Below, piece after piece: positions 8,862 to 17,371 of a stretch of 64,000 nucleotides of DNA. Under the pieces are notes generated by a model that saw only the letters and a list, made by a program, of their open reading frames with translations, did not search any database and was not told the DNA's origin. Positions within the stretch are counted from its first letter, which is position 1, and each line of letters opens with the position of its first letter. The position numbers were made by a program, and so were the translations under genes. This stretch comes from Xanthomonas sp. Leaf131 (lineage in GTDB: Bacteria > Pseudomonadota > Gammaproteobacteria > Xanthomonadales > Xanthomonadaceae): positions 156,001-220,000 of the forward strand of contig NZ_LMOG01000022.1 in NCBI RefSeq assembly GCF_001423495.1. The letters are read 5' to 3'.

Positions 8862-11800
8862 GCGCCAGCCCCGTCACCGACCCGTATCTGCAGCTGCCGC
8901 TGCACGGAGTACGCCTGATCGAGGCCAGCGCCGGCACCGGCAAGACCTTCACCCTGGCCACGCTGTTCACCCGGCTGGTTGTCGAGCGCGGGCTGCGTAT
9001 CGGCCAGATTCTCGCCGTCACCTTCACCGAGGCCGCCACCCAGGAACTGCGCCGCCGCATTCGCGAGCGCCTGGTGCTGGCCGCAACGCTGGTCCCCGAG
9101 GCCCTCGTAGGAGCGGCCCCGGCCGCGACCGACCACGCCGAAGACCCGTCGCGGCCAGGTCCGCTCCTACAGGACGCGCCCGACGTTCTGCTCACCCGCG
9201 CCATCCTCGCCACCCACCTGGCCACCGGCACCGACGGCACCGAAACACCCACCGCCCCCGTAGGAGCAGCCCCGGCCGCGACCGAACCACCCGCAACGCA
9301 GGCACCCGACGCTCCCTCGGCTTTTGTAGGAGCGGCCCTGGCCGCGACCGACCTCGCCGAAGACCCGTCGCGGCCAGGGCCGCTCCTACAGGACGCGCCC
9401 GATGTCCTGCTCACCCGCGCCATCCTCACCACCCACCTGGCCACTGGTACCGAAACACCCACCGTCCTGCGGCGCCGCCTGCAGCAGGCGGTGGAAGAAA
9501 TCGACCTGGCCGCCGTCTTCACCATCCACGGCTTCTGCGCGCGCGTGCTGCGCGAGCATGCGCTGGAAAGCGGCCAGGCCTTCGCCGCGCCGGAACTGCT
9601 CGCCAACGACCGCGAACTGCTCGGCGAAGTCGCCGCCGATCTATGGCGCCAGCGCGCCGCCGATGCGGCAATGGCCGAAGACCTGATCGCGCTGTGGTCG
9701 GGCGGCCCCGATGCATTAGCCAGCGATCTGCGCGCGCTGGTGCGCCACCCAACGTTGCTGCCGGCCGTCGCAACGACCACCGACGATGCGGCGGCATTGG
9801 TGCAGGCCGTGCAGGACGCCAGCACCGCATTGGCCGCCGCATTCCAGTCCCACGGCACCGCGTTTTTCGAAGCGATCATGTCCGCCATCGACGGCGGCAT
9901 CCTGAGCAAGGTCAGTTACAAACCCGAGTGGCTGACATCGTTGTGGCATTGGTTCGACAGCTTCGCCGCCGCGCCATCGACGCACACCGCGCCGCACCCC
10001 AAGCTGATCAAACTCACCGCCGCGGAACTGGCCGCCGGCACCAACAAGAAGTTCGTTGAGCGCACACCGGCCTCGCCGCTGAGCCACGAAATCGACGGCT
10101 ATCTCACCGCGCTGGCCCGTGTCGAAGAATGGCGTACGCGCCGCCGCATCCGTCTGCTGCACGCACTGCGCGACGATGCCATCGCACGATTAGCATTGCT
10201 CAAGCGCCAGCGCCGCGTGCAGACCTACGACGACCTGGTCGATGGCGTTGCGCACGCACTGGAAGGCGCGCAAGCCGAGGCCCTGGTCACACGGCTGCGC
10301 GCGCAATACGCCATCGCGCTGGTGGACGAATTCCAGGACACCGACGACCGCCAGTGGGCGATCTTCTCCAACGTGTTCGGCGAAGGCCCGCTCGCACGCG
10401 CGGCCGGCCTGGAGCCGGCGCTGTTTTTGATCGGCGACCCCAAGCAGGCCATCTACGGGTTCCGTGGCGGTGACGTGCGCACCTATCTGGCCGCCGCAGT
10501 TACCGCCGAACTTGCCCCCCCGCTGAGCCACAACTTCCGCTCGCGCCCGGGCGTGCTGGCGGCCATCGACGCGCTGTACGCGCAGGCTGGCTATAGCGAG
10601 GCCTTCCTCACCGACGGCATCGCCTTCCACCCGGTGCGGCCCGGCACCAAGCGGGTGGATGCCGACTTGCAACGCGATGGCGCCGCCGCCCCGGCGCTGA
10701 CGCTGTGGCGCGCGCCGGAACCGCCGCCGCCAATCAAAGGCAAACCCAAACCCTGGAGCGCCGGCCGCGCGCGCGAGCTGGCCACCGCCGCCTGCGTCGC
10801 GGCCATCCGCGGCTGGCTGGCCGGTGGCCGCGACGGCACCGCCACCGTCAATGGCCGCCCGGTGCAGGCCGGCGATATCGCCGTGCTGGTGCGCAGCCAC
10901 GGCGAGGCCACGCGCATGCAACAGGCGCTGGGCGCGGTGGGAGTTCCGGCGGTCGCAGCAGGCAAGCAAAGCCTGTTCGCCACCGACGAGGCGCTGGAAC
11001 TGCTGGCCCTGCTGCAGGCCTTGCTCGACCCGGGCGACGACAGCCGCCTGCGCGCCGCCCTGGCTACTGTATTGATCGGCGCAGACGCCGCCGCCATCGC
11101 CGCGCTCGCACACGACGGCGAGCGGCATCGCCGCTGGCAGCAGCAGGCGCTGGACTGGCGCGAGCGCTGGCAACGCGGTGGCCCGCTCGCCTTGATCGGC
11201 GACCTGGGCGCCGCGCACGGGCAACGCCTGCTCGCCCTGGTCGATGGCGAGCGCCGCCTCACCAACTACCTGCAACTGGCCGAACTGCTGCAGGAGGCCG
11301 ACGCCCGCGCGCTCGGCCCGCATGGCCTGGTCGACTGGCTGTCGCGCCGCATCGCCAATGCCGACGACAACGACGAAGCCCAGCAGCTGCGGCTGGAATC
11401 GGACGCGCGCCGCGTGCAGATCGTCACCCTGCACAAGAGCAAGGGCTTGGAATATCCGCTGGTGTTTCTGCCGTACATCGGCATCGGCCGCAGCGACAAG
11501 GGCGCCGGCCGCCATTGCGTAGTGCATGCGCCGGAGCTCGGCCGCCAGCTGCACTGGAAGACAGACAAGGAAGACCCCACCTGGAGCGCCGCCGAAGCCG
11601 CCTGGAAGCAGGAACAACGCGCCGAAGACGCCCGCCTGCTCTACGTCGGCCTGACCCGCGCCGAGCACGCGCTGTGGATCGCCAGCGGCCCGTTCCACCA
11701 GCACGAGCGCACGGCGTTGTCCGGCATGCTGCGCGCGCTCGACGCGTTGCAGGGCGCGGCCGGCGAGGGCGCAGTGGTGGTCGACACGTCCACGCCGCCC

Positions 11801-13060
11801 GCCACCCTGCCGCGCCTGCCGCCACCGATCGAAGCGCAGGTGCCGCCTGCGCGCATCCCGCAGCGGCATATCGCCCCGGAGTGGTGGGTCTACAGCTTCA
11901 CCCAGCTGGCCAACGCCGATGCCGGCGCCGCCACCGACCCGATGGCCAGCGCCACCGTGGTGGGCAGTGGCGGTAGCGACGAACCGTCCGGCAGCGAGGC
12001 GATCGCGGTGGCCGCCGAGGTCGACACCTTCGACCCGCGCTTTGCCGGTAACCGCTTTGGCGTGGTGATGCACGACGTGTTCGAGCGCTGCGACTTCGCC
12101 GCCTGGCAAGCCTGGCAACCCGGCCAACCCGCACCCGATGGCCAGGCCCCCGCCATCCTCGAGGCGCTGCAGCGCGGCGGCTACACCCAGGACGAACTCG
12201 ACGACGGCCTGGCCATGCTCACCGCGCTGATCGGCCACACCCTCACCGTCGCCCTGCCCGAAGGCACCACCCTGGCCGCCGTGCCCGAGCCGCAGCGACG
12301 TAACGAGATGGAATTCCACTTCGCCATGCGGCCCACCCGCGTGGAGGCATTGCTCGCATTGCTGCATCGCTTCGGCGTGGTGAGCGACCGCCAGGCCTTC
12401 GGTGCGCGCCAGCGCCTGGAAGGCCTGATGACCGGCCTGATCGACCTCACCTACACCGTGGACGGCCGCTGGTACGTGCTCGACTACAAGTCCAACCGCC
12501 TGCCCAGCTACGACGCCGACGCCCTGGCCCGCGCCATGGCGCACAGCGAGTACGAATTGCAGGCGCTGATCTACACCGTGGCCCTGCACCGCTGGCTGCG
12601 CTTCCGCCTGGGCGCCGCCTACGACTACGCCCGCGACTTCGGCGGCGTGCGCTACCTGTTCTGCCGCGGCCTGGATGCCACCCGTAACCCCGCAGCCGAC
12701 TCCAGCTCCATCCTCGGTTCCGACTCCGACTCCGACTCCGACTCCGGTTTCGACTCCGTACACGGCGCCAGTTCCATCCCCGGTTCGGGTCTCGACTCCC
12801 ACTCCGCCCACGGCGCCAGCTCAGTCTCTGGTTCCGGTTCCGACCCAGCCAGCGACGCCATGTCCGACACGCCTGCACCCAACACGCCTGTGCCCGGCAT
12901 CCACGCCTGGCGCTTCGACCCGGCGCTGGTCCAAGCCCTTGACGCCCTGTTCGCCGGCAACCCCACAGAGCCTCTTTCCAGTGACGCCTTAAAGCCCCTC
13001 TCCCCTCGGGAGAGGGGTTGGGGTGAGGGTACGTCGACCATGGGAACGCCCACCCCATGA
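8858..13060 (+). CDS. recB: Exodeoxyribonuclease V beta subunit RecB, with in-frame repeat insertions
   Basis: RecB is the 3'-5' helicase and nuclease subunit of RecBCD. The 1400-aa product has Walker A (SAGTGKT, residues 24-30), the UvrD-type DEFQDT Walker B near residue 490, motif VI (LLYVGLTRAEHAL) near residue 925, and the nuclease core LDYKSNRL near residue 1206. The start is the ATG that overlaps the recC stop; an open frame extends further upstream but lies inside recC. Three stretches look foreign to the family: GTAG REP sequences and a tandem duplication at residues 84-201, a Ser-Asp rich repeat around residues 1280-1345, and a C-terminal tail partly encoded by a hairpin repeat element. 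All keep the frame, so the protein is probably functional. The stop overlaps the recD start (ATGA). Confidence 0.95.
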   Translation: MSASPVTDPYLQLPLHGVRLIEASAGTGKTFTLATLFTRLVVERGLRIGQILAVTFTEAATQELRRRIRERLVLAATLVPEALVGAAPAATDHAEDPSRPGPLLQDAPDVLLTRAILATHLATGTDGTETPTAPVGAAPAATEPPATQAPDAPSAFVGAALAATDLAEDPSRPGPLLQDAPDVLLTRAILTTHLATGTETPTVLRRRLQQAVEEIDLAAVFTIHGFCARVLREHALESGQAFAAPELLANDRELLGEVAADLWRQRAADAAMAEDLIALWSGGPDALASDLRALVRHPTLLPAVATTTDDAAALVQAVQDASTALAAAFQSHGTAFFEAIMSAIDGGILSKVSYKPEWLTSLWHWFDSFAAAPSTHTAPHPKLIKLTAAELAAGTNKKFVERTPASPLSHEIDGYLTALARVEEWRTRRRIRLLHALRDDAIARLALLKRQRRVQTYDDLVDGVAHALEGAQAEALVTRLRAQYAIALVDEFQDTDDRQWAIFSNVFGEGPLARAAGLEPALFLIGDPKQAIYGFRGGDVRTYLAAAVTAELAPPLSHNFRSRPGVLAAIDALYAQAGYSEAFLTDGIAFHPVRPGTKRVDADLQRDGAAAPALTLWRAPEPPPPIKGKPKPWSAGRARELATAACVAAIRGWLAGGRDGTATVNGRPVQAGDIAVLVRSHGEATRMQQALGAVGVPAVAAGKQSLFATDEALELLALLQALLDPGDDSRLRAALATVLIGADAAAIAALAHDGERHRRWQQQALDWRERWQRGGPLALIGDLGAAHGQRLLALVDGERRLTNYLQLAELLQEADARALGPHGLVDWLSRRIANADDNDEAQQLRLESDARRVQIVTLHKSKGLEYPLVFLPYIGIGRSDKGAGRHCVVHAPELGRQLHWKTDKEDPTWSAAEAAWKQEQRAEDARLLYVGLTRAEHALWIASGPFHQHERTALSGMLRALDALQGAAGEGAVVVDTSTPPATLPRLPPPIEAQVPPARIPQRHIAPEWWVYSFTQLANADAGAATDPMASATVVGSGGSDEPSGSEAIAVAAEVDTFDPRFAGNRFGVVMHDVFERCDFAAWQAWQPGQPAPDGQAPAILEALQRGGYTQDELDDGLAMLTALIGHTLTVALPEGTTLAAVPEPQRRNEMEFHFAMRPTRVEALLALLHRFGVVSDRQAFGARQRLEGLMTGLIDLTYTVDGRWYVLDYKSNRLPSYDADALARAMAHSEYELQALIYTVALHRWLRFRLGAAYDYARDFGGVRYLFCRGLDATRNPAADSSSILGSDSDSDSDSGFDSVHGASSIPGSGLDSHSAHGASSVSGSGSDPASDAMSDTPAPNTPVPGIHAWRFDPALVQALDALFAGNPTEPLSSDALKPLSPRERGWGEGTSTMGTPTP
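9107..9456 (+). repeat. GTAG-type REP sequences and a 219-base partial tandem duplication inside recB
   Basis: Forward copies begin with GTAGGAGC at 9107, 9260 and 9326. Inverse copies ending GCTCCTAC lie at 9148-9170 and 9367-9389, so 9107-9170 and 9326-9389 are REP-pair hairpins. The segment from 9107 is repeated from 9326, an offset of 219 bases (73 codons). The copies differ at several bases and the second lacks the distal part. Translated, each forward REP gives VGAA(P/L)AAT and each inverse REP gives SRPGPLLQ, so the elements have been read into the protein without breaking the frame. Confidence 0.9.
12722..12745 (+). repeat. GACTCC hexanucleotide microsatellite in recB
   Basis: Four perfect GACTCC units encode a Ser-Asp run. 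They lie within a larger degenerate region (about 12700-12860) where GGTTCC, GACTCC and GGCGCCAG units recur. Units of six bases keep the frame when their number changes. The run lies after the RecB nuclease motif, before the conserved HAWRF tail. Confidence 0.8.
12992..13033 (+). repeat. CCCTCTCCC hairpin repeat element, copy 1, at the recB 3' end
   Basis: The copy contains a perfect CCCCTCTCCC/GGGAGAGGGG hairpin followed by TTGGGGTGAGGGTACG. The same sequence recurs in recD, between kgtP and the FUSC gene, and upstream of the Tet-like MFS gene. Here it is translated as PLSPRERGWGEGT near the RecB C-terminus. Confidence 0.85.
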
Positions 13061-15345
13061 ACCACCCAAACCTCCTAACCGCCCTCAACCAGGCCGGCGC
13101 CCTACGCACGCTGGATCTCGCCTTCGCCCAAAGCCTGCAACGCCTGGCCCCGGACACCGACCCCCAGGTGCTGGCCGGCGCCGCACTAGCGTCACTAGCG
13201 GTCACCAGTGGCCACGCTGGGCTGGACCCCACCCGCGCAGCCATGCTGCTGGACCCCCGCGACGGTGTACCCCCAGCTTTCCCAGACCCAACCGACTGGC
13301 AACGTACCCTGGCCGCCTCGCGCTGGGTCGACCAACCGACTCCCGAAGACCCCGCCGCCGCCGACTGCCCGCTGGTCTTAGAACACGGCCTGCTCTACCT
13401 GCGCCGCTACCGCGAGTACGAACGCCGCCTGGCACTAGGCCTGCAACGCATCGCCGCCCAATCACCGCCCCCGTTCGACGCAGCCACACTAGCGCCGCTG
13501 TTCGCGCAGCTATTCCCAAACGCGACCTCAGCCACTCTCCCCACGGACCCAACCCCTCTCCCCCCGGGAGAGGGTGCCCGAAGGGCGGGTGAGGGTACGG
13601 GCCTGCCCGAGCCATCCGTCTACCAGGAAGGTACGGCCCCGCCCGAGCCATCCCTCTACCAAGACGGCACGAACCCACCCGCCCCATCCCACCACCAAGA
13701 CCGCCAAGCCCAAGCCGCAGCCCTCGCCCTGCGCCGCACCCTGCTGCTGGTCACCGGCGGCCCCGGCACCGGCAAGACCACCACCATCGCCCGCCTGCTG
13801 CTGCTGCGCATCGCCCAGGCACAAGCCTCCAACACACCGGCCCCGCGCATCGCCCTGGCCGCACCCACCGGCCGCGCCGCCGAGCGCATGGCCGAGAGCC
13901 TGCGCGGCGCCGTCGCGCGGGCCATCGCCAACGGCATCGACCCGGCCCTGGCCGACGCCCTGCCCACCGGCGCCAGCACCCTGCATCGCCTGCTCGGCGT
14001 CATCCCGGATTCCCCGCAGTTCCGCCACACCGCCGACAACCCGCTCCCCTTCGATCTGATCGTCGTCGACGAAGCCTCCATGGTCGACCTGCCACTGATG
14101 TGCAAGCTGGTCGAAGCCGTCGCCGACGGCACCCAGCTGATCCTGCTCGGCGACGCCGACCAGCTGCCCTCGGTGGAAGCCGGCGACGTGCTCGCCGCCA
14201 TCCTGCAGGCCGCCGGCCCCGGCGACACCCTGCAGCCCGATGACGCCCAGGCGCTGCAACCGCTGCTCGGCAGCGAGCCCATCGGCAGCACACCCGCCAT
14301 CACCCAGACTGGCGCCCAGACCAGCGCCCGCACCACCAGCCCCACCACCAGCCCCACCGCCAGCACCCTCACCGCCAGCCACACGCAAAGCGGCGGCCTC
14401 GCCGGCCACCGCGTACACCTGCTACGCGGCTATCGCCAGGCAGACGACTTCGCACTCGCCCCGTTGGCCGACGCCATCCGCGCCGGCGACGCCGACACCG
14501 CCCTGGCCCTGCTGCGCAGCGGCGAACTGGCCGGCGTGCACTTCCAAGAAGACGGCGAAGACCCGCTCACTCTCGGCCGCGATGCACTGCTCGCCCACTG
14601 GCGCGCGCTGGCCGACGCGCAAGACCCCGCCGCCGCCCTGCACGATGCCGCGCGTCTGCGCCTGCTCACCGCCGTGCGCGCCGGCCCGCAGGGCGCACGC
14701 GGCCTCAATGCCCGTATCGAACAACTGCTGGCCGAAACCGGCTCCGGTGCGCGCCGCCTCGGCGCCGCCTCGCCCTGGTTCCAGGGCCGCCTGCTGCTGA
14801 TCACCGAAAACAGCTACCGCCACGGCCTGTTCAACGGCGACGTCGGCATCTGCCTGCGCAGCGAAGCGAGTCCCTCTCCGGGGCGCAGCGACGAAACGCC
14901 GGCGCCAGGCCAGTCCGGCGCCACCGCCAACCGCCATGCCCCAAGCACAGACAGCCGTGCCCAAGCCCCGTTGGTCGCCTGGTTCGAAGGCGACGGCGAC
15001 GGCCAGGTGCGCGGCTTCCACCCCGCCGCGCTACCCGCGCACGAAAGCGCCTTCGCCATGACCGTGCACAAGGCCCAGGGCAGCGAATTCGACACCGTCT
15101 GGCTGCAACTGCCCACCCGCGACGCCCGCGTGCTCAGCCGCGAACTGCTCTACACCGGCATCACCCGCGCCCGCCGCGCCCTGCACCTGGCCGGCAGCGA
15201 AGCGGTCATCCGCAGCGCGCTCGCCCGGCACGCCGCACGCATCTCGGGCCTGGCGTGGCGGTTGGGTGCGCAGCAGCAGGCGGCACCTGCCAAGCCAGCA
15301 ACAGGACCATCCACTGCGTTGCCCGTGCAGGGGTCGTTGTTCTGA
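13057..15345 (+). CDS. recD: Exodeoxyribonuclease V alpha subunit RecD
   Basis: RecD is the 5'-3' helicase subunit of RecBCD. Visible motifs are Walker A GGPGTGKTTT (residues about 234-243), the DEASMVD Walker B (about 338), VHKAQGSEFDTV (about 668) and YTGITRARRAL (about 698). At 762 aa it is longer than E. coli RecD (~610 aa). Much of the excess is low-complexity insertion: a hairpin-repeat-derived stretch plus three 12-residue repeats at 165-215, a Thr-Ser rich stretch near 410-447, and a Ser-Pro rich stretch near 606-640. The ATG overlaps the recB stop. The C-terminus PVQGSLF is partly copied 1.3 kb downstream, beyond rhuM. Confidence 0.95.
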   Translation: MNHPNLLTALNQAGALRTLDLAFAQSLQRLAPDTDPQVLAGAALASLAVTSGHAGLDPTRAAMLLDPRDGVPPAFPDPTDWQRTLAASRWVDQPTPEDPAAADCPLVLEHGLLYLRRYREYERRLALGLQRIAAQSPPPFDAATLAPLFAQLFPNATSATLPTDPTPLPPGEGARRAGEGTGLPEPSVYQEGTAPPEPSLYQDGTNPPAPSHHQDRQAQAAALALRRTLLLVTGGPGTGKTTTIARLLLLRIAQAQASNTPAPRIALAAPTGRAAERMAESLRGAVARAIANGIDPALADALPTGASTLHRLLGVIPDSPQFRHTADNPLPFDLIVVDEASMVDLPLMCKLVEAVADGTQLILLGDADQLPSVEAGDVLAAILQAAGPGDTLQPDDAQALQPLLGSEPIGSTPAITQTGAQTSARTTSPTTSPTASTLTASHTQSGGLAGHRVHLLRGYRQADDFALAPLADAIRAGDADTALALLRSGELAGVHFQEDGEDPLTLGRDALLAHWRALADAQDPAAALHDAARLRLLTAVRAGPQGARGLNARIEQLLAETGSGARRLGAASPWFQGRLLLITENSYRHGLFNGDVGICLRSEASPSPGRSDETPAPGQSGATANRHAPSTDSRAQAPLVAWFEGDGDGQVRGFHPAALPAHESAFAMTVHKAQGSEFDTVWLQLPTRDARVLSRELLYTGITRARRALHLAGSEAVIRSALARHAARISGLAWRLGAQQQAAPAKPATGPSTALPVQGSLF
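13551..13600 (+). repeat. CCCTCTCCC hairpin repeat element, copy 2, inside recD
   Basis: The stem CCCTCTCC/GGGAGAGGG is followed by TGCCCGAAGGGCGGGTGAGGGTACGG, shown here as the variant with a second small GCCCGAAGGGC hairpin. It is translated in the recD frame as PLPPGEGARRAGEG, with no stop. Confidence 0.85.
13594..13701 (+). repeat. Three tandem 36-base units in recD
   Basis: Units start at 13594, 13630 and 13666. They encode GTGLPEPSVYQE, GTAPPEPSLYQD and GTNPPAPSHHQD. They begin at the GGTACG end of the adjoining hairpin repeat, so the expansion seems to have grown from that element. The third unit is the most diverged. Confidence 0.85.
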
Positions 15346-15411
15346 TGGACGCGAGCCGGCGCGATGGCAACATCACTTACGGCAGAACGGCACGTTCGCC
15401 TATCACCATCA

Positions 15412-15425
15412 CCGGGCATGCCCGG
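15412..15425. other. Perfect 14-base palindrome between recD and rhuM
   Basis: CCGGGCATGCCCGG reads the same on both strands. It lies 67 bases after the recD stop and 59 bases before rhuM. It could be a protein-binding site or part of a short hairpin, but has no T-run, so I do not call it a terminator. Confidence 0.4.
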
Positions 15426-15483
15426 ATAGCATCATGGACGAAGAAAAACTGGTTGTGCGGTATCGCCAGCATGGGAGGCATCA

Positions 15484-16533
15484 ATGGCGAAAAAGCATGA
15501 AATTTCGCTCGTCCGCTCGTCGGCGGCCGAATACCTGACATTCGTGGCCGCCGCAGGCGAGGGCGGCGTGCAGGCGGCGTATGCCGACGAAAACGTCTGG
15601 CTGACGCAGAAGATGCTGGCCCAGCTCTACGATGTCGAAACCCACACCATCAACTACCACCTGAAAAAGGTGTTCGCTGACAACGAGTTACAGCCAGATG
15701 CAGTTATTCGAAATTTTCGAATAACTGCCGCCGACGGCAAGAGCTACGACACCAAGCACTACAACCTCGCGGCCATCATTGCCGTGGGCTACAAGGTCAA
15801 TTCCGAGCGCGCGGTGCAGTTCCGCAAGTGGGCCACCACCATCATCGCGTCCTTCACGATCAAGGGCTTCGCGATGGACGATGAGCGCCTGAAGAATGAC
15901 GGCACGGTGCTCGGCAAGCGCTACTTCGAAGAGCAGCTGCAGCGCATCCGCGAGATCCGTCTCTCCGAGCGCAAGTTCTACCAGAAGATCACCGACATCT
16001 ACGCCACCGCCCTGGACTACGATGCCACCGCGCAGGCAACCCAGCGGTTCTTCGCCACAGTGCAGAACAAATTGCACTGGGCCATCCACGGGCAAACCGC
16101 AGCAGAAGTCGTCTACCACCGCGCCGATGCCGGCAAGCAGCACATGGGCCTGACCACCTGGGCCGATGCACCTCGCGGGAAGATCCAGAAGTTCGATGTG
16201 GCGGTTGCCAAGAACTACCTGACCACCGGCGAGATGGCGCAGTTGCAACGCCTTGTATCGGCCTATCTGGACCTGGCCGAGGACATGGCGCTGCGGCAGA
16301 TCCCGATGACCATGCAGGATTGGGAAACGCGTCTGAATCGTTTCATCGAAGCCACCGACCGGAAGGTGTTGCAGGACGCAGGGCGCGTCACCGCCGAGAT
16401 CGCCAAAGCGCATGCGGAAAGCGAGTTCGAAAAGTACCGTATCGTGCAGGACCAGCTGTTCGTGAGCGATTTCGATCGCGTGTTGCAGCAGCTTGATGCA
16501 GGAGCGGACGGCACCGACGACGACTTGCGCTAG
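15484..16533 (+). CDS. rhuM: RhuM family protein
   Basis: The 349-aa product matches the RhuM (virulence protein) family, first noted in a Salmonella pathogenicity island and common near restriction and other defence genes. The biochemical function is not established. Recognisable stretches include VWLTQKMLAQLYDVETHTINYHLKKVF (a DNA-binding-like N-terminal region), the YNLAAIIAVGYKVNSERAVQFRKWA block around residue 100, and a C-terminal region with HWAIHGQTAAEVVYHRADA. ATG is preceded by a GGGAGG ribosome-binding site. It lies between recD and a displaced copy of the recD tail, which suggests acquisition by insertion there. Length is normal for the family. Confidence 0.88.
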   Translation: MAKKHEISLVRSSAAEYLTFVAAAGEGGVQAAYADENVWLTQKMLAQLYDVETHTINYHLKKVFADNELQPDAVIRNFRITAADGKSYDTKHYNLAAIIAVGYKVNSERAVQFRKWATTIIASFTIKGFAMDDERLKNDGTVLGKRYFEEQLQRIREIRLSERKFYQKITDIYATALDYDATAQATQRFFATVQNKLHWAIHGQTAAEVVYHRADAGKQHMGLTTWADAPRGKIQKFDVAVAKNYLTTGEMAQLQRLVSAYLDLAEDMALRQIPMTMQDWETRLNRFIEATDRKVLQDAGRVTAEIAKAHAESEFEKYRIVQDQLFVSDFDRVLQQLDAGADGTDDDLR

Positions 16534-16571
16534 ATCGAGGTGATGCAGGAAGCGTCAAGACGTCGGGCAAG

Positions 16572-16634
16572 CCGTGCTCCTCATCCAGTGCCGGTTCTGG
16601 AGCCACTCCCAGCGAGCCGGTGCAGGGTGCATTG
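16572..16634 (+). pseudogene. Diverged copy of the recD 3' end
   Basis: In one frame the segment reads GATPSEPVQGALF followed by TGA. The intact recD ends PVQGSLF and TGA. The last ~30 bases, running through the stop into TGATGGA, are about 80% identical between the two sites by eye; upstream the match fades into a Ser-Gly rich stretch. The segment has no start of its own. It is best read as a leftover recD tail separated from recD by the rhuM insertion, or a tail brought by the insert. Confidence 0.6.
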
Positions 16635-16720
16635 TTTTGATGGAGGTTGCGCCGCTCCAGAGCTTCGGCAAAGCGGCAAGGCGGCAGGGGCGATCTCGCA
16701 GCTATGACGGCTTGCGTCAT

Positions 16721-16737
16721 ATAACGGATCACGTTAT
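16721..16737. promoter_or_regulatory. Probable higBA operator
   Basis: ATAACG and CGTTAT form a perfect inverted repeat around GATCA, ending 9 bases before the higB start. A TATAAC -10-like hexamer overlaps the left arm. HigA-type antitoxins usually repress their own operon through such short palindromes, so autoregulation is inferred. Confidence 0.6.
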
Positions 16738-16746
16738 GGTCAGCAC

Positions 16747-17028
16747 ATGATCAGGAGCTTTATCGACAAGGAAGCCGAAAAGATCTGGTTGGGTGAGCGC
16801 TCCCGCCGGTTGCCGGCCGACATCCAGCCGGTCGCGCGCCGCAAGTTGCGCATGCTCAACGCTGCCGCGCACCTCGACGATCTGCGTATTCCACCTGCCA
16901 ACCGGCTGGAAGCGTTGAAGGGCGAGCGACGCGGGCAGTACAGCATCCGGATCAACGACCAATGGCGCATCTGCTTCCGATGGATGGAGGGAGATGTTGC
17001 CGAGGTCGAAATCGTCGATTACCACTGA
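16747..17028 (+). CDS. higB: HigB-type (RelE/ParE superfamily) toxin
   Basis: A 93-aa toxin of the HigB family, which cleaves mRNA on the ribosome. Recognisable features are the IRSFIDKEAEKIW opening, LRIPPANRLEALKGER, and the C-terminal YSIRINDQWRICFRW block that carries the conserved catalytic-face residues. Length is typical. It is followed 17 bases later by a HigA-type antitoxin, the toxin-first order characteristic of higBA. A palindrome lies immediately upstream. No frameshift or missing segment is seen, so the module appears intact. Confidence 0.92.
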   Translation: MIRSFIDKEAEKIWLGERSRRLPADIQPVARRKLRMLNAAAHLDDLRIPPANRLEALKGERRGQYSIRINDQWRICFRWMEGDVAEVEIVDYH

Positions 17029-17045
17029 GCACGAGGCATCTGTCC

Positions 17046-17336
17046 ATGACAGTCCTACCCAACATCCACCCCGGCGAAATCCTGCTCGAAGAGTTCCTCG
17101 AGCCGATGGGCATCAGCCAGAACGCACTGGCGCGGGCCACCGCCGTGCCGCCGCGCCGCATCAACGAGATCGTGCTGGGCAAGCGTGGCATCACTGCCGA
17201 CACCGCCGTGCGCTTGGCCGCAGCGCTGGGCACGACCGAGCGCTTCTGGCTGGGCCTGCAGGCCGACTACGAGCTGGAAGAAGCGCACCGCGCGCTGGGC
17301 GATCTGCCGTCACGGATCAAGCGGCTGGCGGCTTGA
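17046..17336 (+). CDS. higA: HigA-type antitoxin (XRE family)
   Basis: A 96-aa DNA-binding antitoxin. The opening IHPGEILLEEFLEPMGISQ and the helix-turn-helix (NALARATAVPPRRINEIVLGKRGI) are hallmark features of HigA, as is RFWLGLQADYELEEA near the end. ATG at 17046 gives the standard family length; an upstream in-frame extension would run through higB and is unlikely. It should neutralise HigB and repress the operon through the upstream palindrome. Confidence 0.92.
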   Translation: MTVLPNIHPGEILLEEFLEPMGISQNALARATAVPPRRINEIVLGKRGITADTAVRLAAALGTTERFWLGLQADYELEEAHRALGDLPSRIKRLAA

Positions 17337-17371
17337 GTTGAGAGCCACCCCATCGCTACGTGGATGGTGAG

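Noticed and set aside
9107..9456. A CRISPR-like pattern of repeats in recB
   Set aside because: Copies are few, alternate in orientation and lie in coding sequence; they are REP sequences, not CRISPR repeats. No other array was found.
10190..12811. An 873-codon minus-strand frame opposite recB
   Set aside because: Composition is that of a shadow frame, and the plus strand encodes clear RecB motifs throughout.
15434..15538. A short frame (MDEEKLVVRYRQ) overlapping the rhuM start
   Set aside because: It lacks a ribosome-binding site and its distal part is an out-of-frame reading of rhuM.
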